A stretch of 64,000 bases of DNA, taken from assembly GCF_903969135.1 (NCBI RefSeq), contig NZ_LR824569.1:682001-746000 (forward strand). Reading direction: 5' to 3'. The DNA comes from Chryseobacterium sp. JV274. GTDB taxonomy: Bacteria; Bacteroidota; Bacteroidia; Flavobacteriales; Weeksellaceae. A program made the translations under genes and the position numbers. The notes under the pieces were generated by a model. The model was not told the origin of the DNA and ran no database searches. It saw only the letters and a program-made list of their open reading frames with translations. Of this stretch, positions 44,068 to 52,705 are shown piece after piece; the first letter of the stretch is position 1, and every line of letters starts with the position of its first letter.

Positions 44068-45015
44068 TTATCCTTTTATTGCTTTAATTTTCTCTGTTAA
44101 TGCAGGAATAATCTGGAAAGCATCTCCTACTACTCCATAATCAGCAGACTTGAAGAATGGTGCTTCAGGATCGCTGTTGATTACTACGATAGTTTTTGAA
44201 GAGTTTACTCCGGCAAGGTGCTGAATAGCTCCTGAAATCCCTACAGCAATGTAAAGATTTGGAGAAATTGCCTTACCTGTTTGTCCTACGTGCTCTGTGT
44301 GAGGTCTCCATCCGATGTCAGAAACCGGTTTAGAACATGCTGTAGCTGCTCCTAACACGTTTGCTAAATCTTCAATCATTCCCCAGTTTTCAGGACCTTT
44401 CATCCCTCTACCAGCAGAAACAACAACTTCAGCTTCTTTAAGGTCTAGTTTACCTGAACTCTGCTCGTGAGAAATCACTTTAGTATCTTCATTAGCTACT
44501 GATAAGTTTTTCACTTCTTCTGAACCTGATACTGCATTTTCTTTAACACCGAAAGCGTTTTGAGAAACCGTAACGATTACTCCGTTTCCTTCAGCTTTTG
44601 CATGCATAAAACCTTTTCCGGAGAATGCTCTTCTCTTTACCTGGAAAGGAGAAAGGCTTTCAGGAGCTTCTAAAGCGTTAGTAATTAAAGAATAGTTCTT
44701 CATTACAGAAAGCATAGGAGCAATTGAAGAAGCATCAGTTGTATGAGGGAAAACGATGATGTTTCCGTCTGCTACTTCACTTACAGCCTGTGCGAATGCT
44801 TTTGCTGAGAAGTTTTTAAGACCTTCGTCTTTGATATTGATTACATTTGATGCTCCATATTTGTATAATAAATCTGAAGAATCTGTTGGGTTTACAGAGA
44901 TTGCCGTAACGGTCTCTCCAGCCTTATCAGCAACAGCTTTAGCATAAGAAACTGCTTCAAAAGCCGCCTTTTTGTAAACTCCGTTTATATTTTCTGCGTA
45001 TACGAATACTGCCAT
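44068..45015 (-). CDS. etfA: Electron transfer flavoprotein subunit alpha
   Basis: A 315-residue cytosolic FAD-binding subunit. The C-terminal half carries the FAD signature: VVSAGRGMKGPENWGM near residue 195, KPVSDIGWRPHTEHVGQTGK near 230-250, and YIAVGISGAIQHLAGVNSSKTIVVINSDPEAPFFKSADYGVVGD near 260-300. It accepts electrons from acyl-CoA and other dehydrogenases and passes them to ETF:quinone oxidoreductase. etfB lies upstream, about 100 bases away, with an inverted repeat between them. Confidence 0.95.
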   Translation of the reverse strand: MAVFVYAENINGVYKKAAFEAVSYAKAVADKAGETVTAISVNPTDSSDLLYKYGASNVINIKDEGLKNFSAKAFAQAVSEVADGNIIVFPHTTDASSIAPMLSVMKNYSLITNALEAPESLSPFQVKRRAFSGKGFMHAKAEGNGVIVTVSQNAFGVKENAVSGSEEVKNLSVANEDTKVISHEQSSGKLDLKEAEVVVSAGRGMKGPENWGMIEDLANVLGAATACSKPVSDIGWRPHTEHVGQTGKAISPNLYIAVGISGAIQHLAGVNSSKTIVVINSDPEAPFFKSADYGVVGDAFQIIPALTEKIKAIKG

Positions 45016-45029
45016 TGTTTATATTTTTT

Positions 45030-45110
45030 AGGTTGTAGGGTTTAGGTTATAGGGATTAGGTCTGAGAAGTATGTGTAAAAACTGCTACCTATCACCTCTT
45101 ACCTGTTATC
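45030..45110. repeat. Inverted repeat between etfB and etfA (AGGTTATAGGG type)
   Basis: Arm 45030-45061 consists of degenerate units of aggttatagggttt type; arm 45087-45110 carries their complement (acctatcacctcttacctgttatc). It fills most of the intra-operon gap. Confidence 0.6.
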
Positions 45111-45114
45111 TTTA

Positions 45115-45861
45115 TTAGATTACTTTAGCTTCTTCGTGAAGCAATCTTACCAATTCATCCAGGTTATCAGGAGAAACCATTTTCACAGCTGCTCTTGGCG
45201 GAACACTGTCATAAGATACACCCTGAACTTTTACTTCTGAAGAAGAAGGCTCTACTACCTGCAGAGGTTTTGTTCTTGCAGACATAATTCCTCTCATATT
45301 CGGGATGATAAGGTCTTTTTCATCTACCAATCCTTTCTGACCTGCAATAATTGCCGGTAATTTTACAGAAATAGTTTCTTTTCCTCCTTCAATTTCTCTT
45401 ACTGCAGTAGCTTCGTTTCCGTTTACGTCTAATCCTACTGAAGCGTTTACGAAAGGCTGGTTCAATAGCTGAGCCACCATTCCTGGCACGGAACCTCCGT
45501 TATAGTCGATAGATTCTTTTCCGCAAAGGATAAGATCATATCCTCCGTTTTGAGCTACAGCTGCAATTTCTTTTGCTGTAGAATAGCTGTCTTTAGGATC
45601 AAGATTTACTCTTACAGCATCATTAGCACCAATTGCCAAAGCCTTTCTGATCACAGGTTCTGTACCAGCATCTCCTACGTTGATTACTGTTACTGTTGCT
45701 CCCTGAGATTCCTGAAGTTTAACCGCTTTTGTCAACGCAAATTCGTCTAGCGGATTGATTACCCACTGAATTCCGTTCTTGTCGAAAGCAGATTTATCTG
45801 CTGTAAAGTTAATTTTGGAAGTAGTATCCGGAACACTACTAATACAAACTAATATTTTCAT
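45115..45861 (-). CDS. etfB: Electron transfer flavoprotein subunit beta
   Basis: A 248-residue cytosolic partner of EtfA that binds AMP and docks to dehydrogenases. The N-terminal MKILVCISSVPDTTSKINFT, the segment QWVINPLDEFALTKAVKLQE near residue 35, and the signature VREIEGGKETISVKLPAIIAGQKGL near 155-175 are typical. No mutation of conserved residues was noticed. It is the first gene of the etfBA pair. Confidence 0.95.
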   Translation of the reverse strand: MKILVCISSVPDTTSKINFTADKSAFDKNGIQWVINPLDEFALTKAVKLQESQGATVTVINVGDAGTEPVIRKALAIGANDAVRVNLDPKDSYSTAKEIAAVAQNGGYDLILCGKESIDYNGGSVPGMVAQLLNQPFVNASVGLDVNGNEATAVREIEGGKETISVKLPAIIAGQKGLVDEKDLIIPNMRGIMSARTKPLQVVEPSSSEVKVQGVSYDSVPPRAAVKMVSPDNLDELVRLLHEEAKVI

Positions 45862-46010
45862 GTGTACTATTTTATTTTTTCCCTTTGACGCATAAAATCA
45901 TGACAGTTTATGCAGAGATTTTGTTTGAATTAATTTTTGCTAATATAAATAAAAAATATATTATGCATGCATAATACTTATTAAATTATTATTCAATACA
46001 TTAGATGTAG

Positions 46011-46718
46011 TTACTTCGCTGGTTTTGTTGCCCTAAACTCTATTTTACTTGGCAAAACTCTTGGATTCATCTTTAAAATATCCAATATGAGATTCCCCAT
46101 ATCTTCGGGCTGAATCTTCCAACTGTCTTTTTCTGATGGAATATTTCCGTTAAAATGAGTGGCCACCGAACCCGGCATAATAACCGTAGACTTAATATTA
46201 TATTTCCTTAAATCAATCATCGCTGCCTGGGTAAAACCTACCACTCCGAATTTTGAAGCATTGTATCCTGTTCCGTTTTCAAAGAAGTTGGCCCCTGCAA
46301 GACTTGAGATGGTAATATAGTAACCTTCTGTCTTCTTCAGTTCTTCTACAGAAGCTTTTAAGGTATAGAAAACACCTGTGAGATTGGTTTCTATCATATC
46401 ATTCCATTCTTCTGCTGTGAGTTCGTCTACGGGTTTAAATATCCCCAATCCTGCATTAGCAATGATATAATCCAGTCTTCCGAACTTTTCAACGGTATAT
46501 TTTACTGCTTCCTGCTCGCTTTCCAGGCTTCTTACATCAGAAACAATTCCCAAAACATTTTCTGAGTATTGTTTAAGTTCCTCTTCCGCCTTCATGACAT
46601 CTTCTTTTTTTCTTCCTGAAAACGCTACTGAGATTCCATTTTCAAGTAAAATTTTAGCAATTCCGAAACCAATACCTTTGGTTCCTCCTGTTATATAAGC
46701 TGTTTTATTCTCTGCCAT
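46011..46718 (-). CDS. Short-chain dehydrogenase/reductase
   Basis: A 235-residue Rossmann-fold oxidoreductase. The dinucleotide motif is TGGTKGIGFGIA near residue 12, the NAG motif is NAGLG near 90, and the catalytic Ser-Tyr-Lys set is visible as TISSLAGANFF then GYNASKFG near 140-160. It reads as a classical SDR; the TGxxxGIG and acidic residue pattern (FSGRKKE) with an Arg after strand 2 favours NADPH. Substrate unknown. It is transcribed on its own. Confidence 0.88.
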   Translation of the reverse strand: MAENKTAYITGGTKGIGFGIAKILLENGISVAFSGRKKEDVMKAEEELKQYSENVLGIVSDVRSLESEQEAVKYTVEKFGRLDYIIANAGLGIFKPVDELTAEEWNDMIETNLTGVFYTLKASVEELKKTEGYYITISSLAGANFFENGTGYNASKFGVVGFTQAAMIDLRKYNIKSTVIMPGSVATHFNGNIPSEKDSWKIQPEDMGNLILDILKMNPRVLPSKIEFRATKPAK

Positions 46719-46750
46719 TGATTCCCTAATTTTAATTCTCTAAAATAACA

Positions 46751-46774
46751 AAAACGCTCCAATTGGAGCGTTTT
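46751..46774 (-). terminator. Perfect-palindrome terminator
   Basis: aaaacgctccaattggagcgtttt is a perfect 24-bp palindrome downstream of the T9SS protein gene ending at 46799. Confidence 0.78.
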
Positions 46775-46798
46775 ACTGATACTAAGATTTATCAGGAA

Positions 46799-47722
46799 TT
46801 ATTTTTTTATAAATTTCTCTGTAAAGTTTCTTCCTTCCGTTTCTACATTCAGTAAATAGGCTCCGGAAGATAGGTTGCTTACATTCACCTGATCCCCATT
46901 CAATGTTACATCTATTCTTTTTCCTGACATATCATACACTTCAACATGTTTTATCTTGCCAGGAGTTGTAATTTTTATCACTTCAGTAGCAGGGTTTGGA
47001 TAAATGGATAGTTTCACATCGTTTTTAACGGCATCTTTTGTAGATAGTGATGCTTCATTATTGATTTTAATATTATCAATATAGGCAGAACCTCCATAAT
47101 TATCATGCACAAAATCCATTCTGTTAATATTATTGTTACTGAATGGTTGTCCTGTGTAGATCAGCGCATCATTCAGGAAATATTGGATTCCTGTAGCAGT
47201 AGACACTATTTTCACTCTGTACCAAGTATTGGCATTCCAGGTCTGATTGGTATTTACTAAGTTAGCTGAACCAGCTGTAGCTAGTAAAATTGCACCGTCG
47301 TAAGAAAAATCAATATAAGTAACAATCCCTCCTGCTCCAGTTGTACTTACTGTTCTGAATACAAAATCCGAACTTGATGTGCTTTTTTGGGTAAGTCTTA
47401 CATCAAATGATTGTGTAAAGCTATTATAGGTTAATGGTGTAGTAAAGGTATAGAAACCACCCATTACAGGGCTTTGCTGTGGTCCATAAGGTAAATCTGG
47501 TGTTATTTTAAGACTATTTGAACCTTGAGTTGCCATTTCAGCTGAAACCAATTGAGTGGTCAAATATACTGGCGGTACACCTCCATCATTTGTAGTAATC
47601 CAACCCTGCTGGCCATTAATATTTCCTGTTGTAAATCCTTCACTGGCTTCAAAAGAAATAGTCTGCTGGGCAAAAGATGTTATGGAAATCAACGAAATTG
47701 CGAAAATGTAAAGTTTCTTCAT
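46799..47722 (-). CDS. T9SS-secreted protein, LamG-like, tandem copy 1
   Basis: A 307-residue protein with a signal peptide (ends SITSFAQ). The central part has jelly-roll-like strand patterns (GFYTFTTPLTYNSFTQSFDVRL; NTWYRVKIVSTATGIQYFLNDALIYTG; AYIDNIKINNE) typical of concanavalin-like or LamG-like lectin folds. The C-terminal sorting domain begins LSIYPNPATEVIKI and ends EKFIKK, so it should be exported by the type IX system and anchored or released. It is about 40% similar by eye to the next gene upstream, with the same order of motifs. A full promoter with 19-base spacing precedes it. Confidence 0.83.
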   Translation of the reverse strand: MKKLYIFAISLISITSFAQQTISFEASEGFTTGNINGQQGWITTNDGGVPPVYLTTQLVSAEMATQGSNSLKITPDLPYGPQQSPVMGGFYTFTTPLTYNSFTQSFDVRLTQKSTSSSDFVFRTVSTTGAGGIVTYIDFSYDGAILLATAGSANLVNTNQTWNANTWYRVKIVSTATGIQYFLNDALIYTGQPFSNNNINRMDFVHDNYGGSAYIDNIKINNEASLSTKDAVKNDVKLSIYPNPATEVIKITTPGKIKHVEVYDMSGKRIDVTLNGDQVNVSNLSSGAYLLNVETEGRNFTEKFIKK

Positions 47723-47741
47723 GATATTTTTTAGTTTTGAG

Positions 47742-47772
47742 CAAATATAGGTATTTTAATCAAAAAAGCAAA
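47742..47772 (-). promoter_or_regulatory. Full promoter of the T9SS protein gene
   Basis: TATATTTG at 47742-47749 and TTTG at 47769-47772 (minus strand), with a spacer of exactly 19 bases, matching the Bacteroidota consensus TTTG-N19-TAnnTTTG. The ATG at 47722 is 20 bases downstream. Confidence 0.72.
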
Positions 47773-47932
47773 ATCAACGAATATTTTAAACATAAAAATA
47801 AATTAACATAATATATTTTAACCTAAACAAATAAAGATATTAAACCTAAATAAAAGTATCATTTCCAAAAAATCATCCATAAATCCTACAGCACGCTAAA
47901 AAGAACACAGGTTCTCAGAATCAATAAATAAT

Positions 47933-48853
47933 TTATCTGATGATCACTTTTTCTGTAAAATTGCTTCCTTCAGTTTTGATATTAACCATATATACGCCTG
48001 CAGGAAAACCTTTTACATCCATTCTGCTACTCTTTGTTTCAGTTTTGATCAGCTTTCCTGATTCATCATAGACCTCAATACTTTTAACTGTACCTGGAGA
48101 ATTAATCTGTATAAAATCAGTTGCAGGATTAGGGTAAACAGATACTTCTTTAGCAGTAATCTTTGAATCCTTAATCCCCAATACCAATAGTTCACTATTT
48201 ATTTTAATATTATCAATATAAGCAGCCCCCGACGCATTATTATGGACAAAACGCAGCTGATCTATATTCATTGAACTTGCGGCTATACCTGTATAAATAA
48301 GAACATTATTAACGTAATATCTGACATCTGTGGCAGTTCCTACGACTTTCACTCTGTACCAGATATTAGGCAGCCAGGCTGAAGATATGGAAATCAAATC
48401 CTGTGTACCTGATACGGTATTCAGAATTTTGAGCAATCCGGTTTTATCAAAATCCAATCTCACAACCAACTGATCATCAACGTTATTTACTCCCTGAAAA
48501 CCAAAATCAGAGCCGTTGAGCTGCGACATATTGATATCAAATGATACGGAAAAATTGTTGTAAGCAAGCGGAGCCGGTAGGTTATAAAAACCTCCGATAA
48601 TAGGATCAGATTGGGTTCCGTAGGTTGCTTCTTTGACAATTTTGAGGGAACTGCTTCCATCACTGGCTTTATCTACGCTGATAGTCTGATGGGTTACGTT
48701 TGCAGGAACTCCTCCTGTGGGAGTACTGATCCATCCCGCCTGGCCATGGATATTTCCAGCGTTGAACCCTTCATTGAATTCAAAGGATACAGCCTGCTGT
48801 GCAAAAACGCATGCTGACAATAGTGAAATTGCAATTGAGTAGTATTTTTTCAT
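47933..48853 (-). CDS. T9SS-secreted protein, LamG-like, tandem copy 2
   Basis: A 306-residue paralogue of the neighbour downstream. Signal peptide ends SACVFAQ; then QAVSFEFNEGFNAGNIHGQAGWISTPTGGVP parallels the other copy, followed by the same WYRVKVVGTATDVRYYVNNVLIYTG and AYIDNIKINSE segments. The sorting domain is VSVYPNPATDFIQI to EKVIIR. The role is likely extracellular adhesion or polysaccharide binding, inferred from the fold. The 79-base start-to-gap region shows no shared promoter, so each copy may have its own. Confidence 0.83.
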   Translation of the reverse strand: MKKYYSIAISLLSACVFAQQAVSFEFNEGFNAGNIHGQAGWISTPTGGVPANVTHQTISVDKASDGSSSLKIVKEATYGTQSDPIIGGFYNLPAPLAYNNFSVSFDINMSQLNGSDFGFQGVNNVDDQLVVRLDFDKTGLLKILNTVSGTQDLISISSAWLPNIWYRVKVVGTATDVRYYVNNVLIYTGIAASSMNIDQLRFVHNNASGAAYIDNIKINSELLVLGIKDSKITAKEVSVYPNPATDFIQINSPGTVKSIEVYDESGKLIKTETKSSRMDVKGFPAGVYMVNIKTEGSNFTEKVIIR

Positions 48854-49012
48854 AGGAAATCAAGTTTTGTATTAAAAATATAAACTTTCCATGAATGGTG
48901 AAATAACTTATTGCAAATAAAAAATAACGCTTTTATACTCAGTGAATTTAATTTTCAAATCTATTAAAAACGTCTTCCCATACAGGTAAAACAGTTCAAT
49001 TCAGAGCAAAAA

Positions 49013-49044
49013 AATAAGGTATCTCTTTCCAGAAATACCTTATT
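49013..49044 (-). terminator. Terminator after the M20 dipeptidase gene
   Basis: aataaggtat and ataccttatt stem with a 12-base loop, followed by T-rich sequence on the minus strand; 20 bases past the stop at 49064. Confidence 0.75.
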
Positions 49045-49063
49045 ATATCTTATTTTCGTTGAA

Positions 49064-50443
49064 TTACTTTGAATAATTTTCAAAGAACAACGGAATACTT
49101 TCAATTCCTTTATAGAAATTAAATAATCCATAGTGCTCGTTTGGAGAGTGGATTGCATCAGAATCCAATCCGAAGCCCATCAATACAGATTTAGCTCCTA
49201 AAACCTGCTCAAACATTGCTGTAATTGGAATACTTCCTCCACCTCTGTAGGGAAGAACTTCTTTTCCGAATGCAGACTCCATCGCTTGTTTTGCAGCCGC
49301 AAATTCTTTGGTATCGGTTGGTAAAACATAAGGCATTCCTCCATGGTGAGGAGTTACTTTAATTTTTACCGTATCCGGAGCGATTTTTTCAAAATATTTC
49401 GTGAATTTTTCCGTGATTTCCTGAGGAGTCTGGTAAGGAACCAAACGCATGGAAATTTTAGCAAAAGCTTTAGAAGGAATTACAGTTTTTGCACCTTCTC
49501 CGGTATAACCACCCCAGATTCCGTTGCAGTCTAAAGTAGGACGGATAGATGTTCTTTCTAAAGTTGTATATCCTTTTTCTCCTTCTATATTACTTAATCC
49601 GATTGATTTTTTGAATTCTTCAGGATTGTCTTTCAATTTGTTCATATCAGCTCTGTCTGCATCTGAAACCGTTTCTACGTTATCATAGAACCCGTCAATG
49701 GTAATATGACCGTTTTCATCAATCAGATTAGCGATCATTCTTGAAAGAACGTGAATAGGATTTGGAACCGCTCCACCGTAAAGACCTGAGTGCAAATCTC
49801 TGTTTGGACCCTCCACTTCTACTTCTACATAGCTTAAACCTCTCAATCCTGTTGTAACAGTTGGCTGTTCGTTGCTGTAAATATGAGTATCAGAAATTAA
49901 GATACAGTCGCAAGTTAATTTCTCTTTATTTTCATTCACCCAGTCTCCTAAGCTTACAGAACCTACTTCTTCTTCTCCTTCTAAGATAAATTTAACGTTG
50001 CAAGGAAGAGCATTGGTTTTCATCATTGCTTCGAATGCCTTCAGGTGCATGAAAAACTGTCCTTTGTCATCCGCAGAACCTCTTGCAAAAATAGCTCCTT
50101 CAGGGTGCAGTTCAGTTTTTTCAATATAAGGCTCAAAAGGTGGCTTTGTCCATAATTCCAATGGATCTGCCGGCTGAACATCATAATGTCCATATACCAA
50201 TACTGTAGGTAAACTTTTATCTAAAATCTTTTCTCCGAAAACAATTGGATAGCCTTTGGTCTGGCAAACTTCAACATTATCAGCTCCTGCATTTTTAAGG
50301 TGCGCTGCCACTACATCTGCACATTTCAAAACGTCATCTTTATACGCCGGATCTGCAGAAATAGAAGGAATTCTCAATAACTCAAATAATTCATCCACGA
50401 AACGCTGTTTGTTTTCGTTAATGTAATTTAATGTCTCTTGCAT
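49064..50443 (-). CDS. M20 family dipeptidase
   Basis: A 459-residue two-zinc peptidase of the M20 family (ArgE/DapE/CNDP type), acting in the cytosol on dipeptides. Metal ligands appear in YGHYDVQP near residue 88, RGSADDKGQFF near 120 and EGEEEVGS near 152; a dimerisation lid domain lies between about 210 and 325. The closing HSPNEHYGLFNFYKG carries the last His ligand. The length fits carnosinase-like bacterial dipeptidases. Transcribed alone. Confidence 0.92.
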   Translation of the reverse strand: MQETLNYINENKQRFVDELFELLRIPSISADPAYKDDVLKCADVVAAHLKNAGADNVEVCQTKGYPIVFGEKILDKSLPTVLVYGHYDVQPADPLELWTKPPFEPYIEKTELHPEGAIFARGSADDKGQFFMHLKAFEAMMKTNALPCNVKFILEGEEEVGSVSLGDWVNENKEKLTCDCILISDTHIYSNEQPTVTTGLRGLSYVEVEVEGPNRDLHSGLYGGAVPNPIHVLSRMIANLIDENGHITIDGFYDNVETVSDADRADMNKLKDNPEEFKKSIGLSNIEGEKGYTTLERTSIRPTLDCNGIWGGYTGEGAKTVIPSKAFAKISMRLVPYQTPQEITEKFTKYFEKIAPDTVKIKVTPHHGGMPYVLPTDTKEFAAAKQAMESAFGKEVLPYRGGGSIPITAMFEQVLGAKSVLMGFGLDSDAIHSPNEHYGLFNFYKGIESIPLFFENYSK

Positions 50444-50555
50444 TGTAAAAATTTATTTTGTTAAAATTAAAAAAAATGCCCGGCAGGGACAAACAAAAAG
50501 ACAGGATTTTACCAATCTTATGCTAATGAGCCTTATAACCATCTTTTTTAATAAA

Positions 50556-50581
50556 AAATGCCCTGCAAAAACAGGGCATTT
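50556..50581 (-). terminator. Terminator after the Ala/Glu/Lys-rich lipoprotein gene
   Basis: aaatgccctg and cagggcattt perfect 10-bp stem, T-rich on the minus strand, 19 bases past the stop. Confidence 0.8.
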
Positions 50582-50600
50582 GTATATTTTGTACTTCCAA

Positions 50601-50870
50601 TTAGTGTTCAGCTTTTGGAGCCTTTTCAGCTTCAGCAGGTTTTGCAGCAGCAGTACTGTCTGTTTTAGGAGCTGCAGCTTCTGGCTTTACAGCAACTTCT
50701 TCCTTATGCTCTGCAGCAGCTGCATGTCCGTGACCTTCTCCCTGAGCAGCATCAGAATATCTGTCTACTCCTTCTTCCAGTTTCAAAGTCCCTTTATTTC
50801 CACCAGCTGGTACTTTTTTACAACTTACCGCTACTGTTGCAATTGCTAAACATATAACTAATTTTTTCAT
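50601..50870 (-). CDS. Small Ala/Glu/Lys-rich lipoprotein
   Basis: An 89-residue protein. The N-terminus ends in the lipobox ATVAVSCKK (Cys17), so it is likely lipid-anchored. The mature chain has a short conserved-looking part GNKGTLKLEEGVDRYSDAAQGEGHGHAAAAEH followed by a low-complexity tail rich in Ala, Lys, Pro and Glu. The HGH and AAEH residues could bind metal. Family not recognised. Confidence 0.65.
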   Translation of the reverse strand: MKKLVICLAIATVAVSCKKVPAGGNKGTLKLEEGVDRYSDAAQGEGHGHAAAAEHKEEVAVKPEAAAPKTDSTAAAKPAEAEKAPKAEH

Positions 50871-51008
50871 ATGTAAAATTTATTTTTTTAAGATCATATG
50901 AAACCGCTCTATTTTAGCCTATTCTGATTTATCCAAACAGCGGGCGATTTCATGTTTAAATTTTTGATTGCCCAAAAGTAAGAAATCCTGCTTTTTTCGG
51001 CAACATTT

Positions 51009-52157
51009 TTATACTGATTTTAATATTATTTTCCCTTTTTTGGATTGTGTAAAAATAAGGTAATGATCTCCCCCATCTTTCAAACCATACTTTTTCTTGA
51101 TTTCTTCAGGTTTTAAAGGATAGTTTTTTGAAATGATATTATACTGTTCTTTTTTCTTAATACTTTTAGAGTCAATCAGTTCCACTTCCATAATTCTCCC
51201 GGGAAAGTCTCCTTTCTTTTCACTGGAGGTATAGAAATGACTGTTAGGATTAAGCTTTTTTAATCCGAATTTCTGTGAAATCAAATTAAAAACTCCTGCT
51301 TTCAAAATAGAGTTATTGGGAATGTAAATGTATTTTTCAGGCTCGGAATATTCAGACTCGGCATTTTCTTCTTCCCCAAATCTGAAAGTAAAGGCAGATT
51401 CGCCACTCTCAAGGTTCACACAGCTGCAGATAATCTCGTCCGTATTTTCCTTGGATAAAAAAATGACAACTTCTTTTACATCATTTTTCAGGGCAATAAT
51501 TTCTATCCTTGAAATACCCGGCAACATTGACACAAGATACTTAAGATCAATAAGTGGAGAGAGTTTAATGACGACCTGATTGGAAATAGACAACAATTTC
51601 TCCTGGATTTCGAGAATATCAGGAGACAGGTCTTCTAAAAGAAAAACCTTGTTTTTTTGCTGATCTCTTCTGGCCGGATCAAGATAAATGACATCAAAAT
51701 GTTCCTGATTCCCGTTCAGGAAATCTTCAAGCTTTTTGTTGATAAAATTTGCCTGACGTCCTAAAGTATTCCAGTTATGCTCAACAATTTCTAAAAGCTC
51801 TGTATTCTGCTCTACCAAAGTGATATGATCGAAGTTTTGAGACAGATAATAGGCATCAATACCAAAACCGCTCGTGAGATCAATAAATGTACTCCCTTTC
51901 AAGATGTTGGATTTATAAAGAGCTGTTTTTTCTGATGATGACTGCTCGAGATTAAGCTGTGGCGGAAAAATAATCCCTTCTTTCAAGAGAAAAGGAAACT
52001 TTCTTTCAGCAACCTGTTTTCCTTTGATCTGCTGTACAATTTCCTGCATAGAAACTTCCGGAAAGGGTGATTTTTTCAGCAGTAATGTATGTAAATCTGC
52101 ATTCAGATTTGCATTGATATAGTTTTGAATCTCTTTGTTTATTAATTTATTTCCCAC
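51009..52157 (-). CDS. Class I SAM-dependent methyltransferase with THUMP-like domain
   Basis: A 382-residue protein. The N-terminal 85 residues are helical with no known motif. The Rossmann methyltransferase core follows: the SAM-binding motif FIDLTSGFGIDAYYLS near residue 90, the acidic residue in TLVEQNTE near 115, and the catalytic-loop-like IYLDPARRD near 157. The C-terminal domain (from about 290) resembles a THUMP-like RNA-binding domain in Bacteroidota homologues. RNA methylation is therefore likely, but the target is unknown. The start codon is GTG at 52157; no ATG fits. Confidence 0.78.
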   Translation of the reverse strand: MGNKLINKEIQNYINANLNADLHTLLLKKSPFPEVSMQEIVQQIKGKQVAERKFPFLLKEGIIFPPQLNLEQSSSEKTALYKSNILKGSTFIDLTSGFGIDAYYLSQNFDHITLVEQNTELLEIVEHNWNTLGRQANFINKKLEDFLNGNQEHFDVIYLDPARRDQQKNKVFLLEDLSPDILEIQEKLLSISNQVVIKLSPLIDLKYLVSMLPGISRIEIIALKNDVKEVVIFLSKENTDEIICSCVNLESGESAFTFRFGEEENAESEYSEPEKYIYIPNNSILKAGVFNLISQKFGLKKLNPNSHFYTSSEKKGDFPGRIMEVELIDSKSIKKKEQYNIISKNYPLKPEEIKKKYGLKDGGDHYLIFTQSKKGKIILKSV

Positions 52158-52193
52158 AGATTTTACCAGATTGTAAATGATAATATGTTATCA

Positions 52194-52250
52194 ATGCTTC
52201 GACTACAAAAAACAAGTATTAGAAATATCATGCTAAGCAGAGTCAAAACA
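52194..52250. repeat. Decayed GCTTCGACTC inverted repeat
   Basis: atgcttcgact at 52194-52204 and agcagagtcaaaaca at 52236-52250 retain the arm ends of the element at 390-471, separated by non-matching sequence. Confidence 0.45.
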
Positions 52251-52264
52251 TTATTATATTAAAA

Positions 52265-52705
52265 TTATCTTTTGTAAAAAATATAATCCGTCAATACCGG
52301 AGTTATTCCATTCTGCTTAAGCAAAGAATTGATTTGTCCTCTGTGATAGGTAGAGTGATTGACTGCATGAAAAAGCATTTCAAAAATACTGTTTTCAAAT
52401 TTTGTTCCTCTTGAATTCTGATATTCTACTCTTTTGTCCAGATCAAAATTTCTTATAATATCAATGCTTTTAAGAAAATTTCTATGGTTAATTTCCTCAA
52501 GAGATTCAAAAGGATTGATCTGCCAGACTTCAAAAGTAGTTTCTCCCAGAATCCGGGCATTCCAGATCTGTTGTGCATTAAGAGTATGATTAATCAGACT
52601 GATGGTTTTATCATCAACAAGTTCTCTGTTTTCAGAAATAACTTTAATCATCTCAACATTGAAATGATAGGTGTATTCAAATAAGTCTACCAGTTTTTCT
52701 TTCAT
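52265..52705 (-). CDS. DinB family protein
   Basis: A 146-residue four-helix-bundle protein of the DinB/YfiT superfamily. Three histidines that could coordinate a metal are visible: the one in LINHTLNAQQIWNARI near residue 42 and the pair in MLFHAVNHSTYHRGQINSLLKQNG near 115-125. Relatives act as metal-dependent thiol transferases or are uncharacterised. Its ATG shares one base with the stop of the mutase gene (TAATG overlap), so the two are translationally coupled; a functional link is not obvious. Confidence 0.85.
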   Translation of the reverse strand: MKEKLVDLFEYTYHFNVEMIKVISENRELVDDKTISLINHTLNAQQIWNARILGETTFEVWQINPFESLEEINHRNFLKSIDIIRNFDLDKRVEYQNSRGTKFENSIFEMLFHAVNHSTYHRGQINSLLKQNGITPVLTDYIFYKR

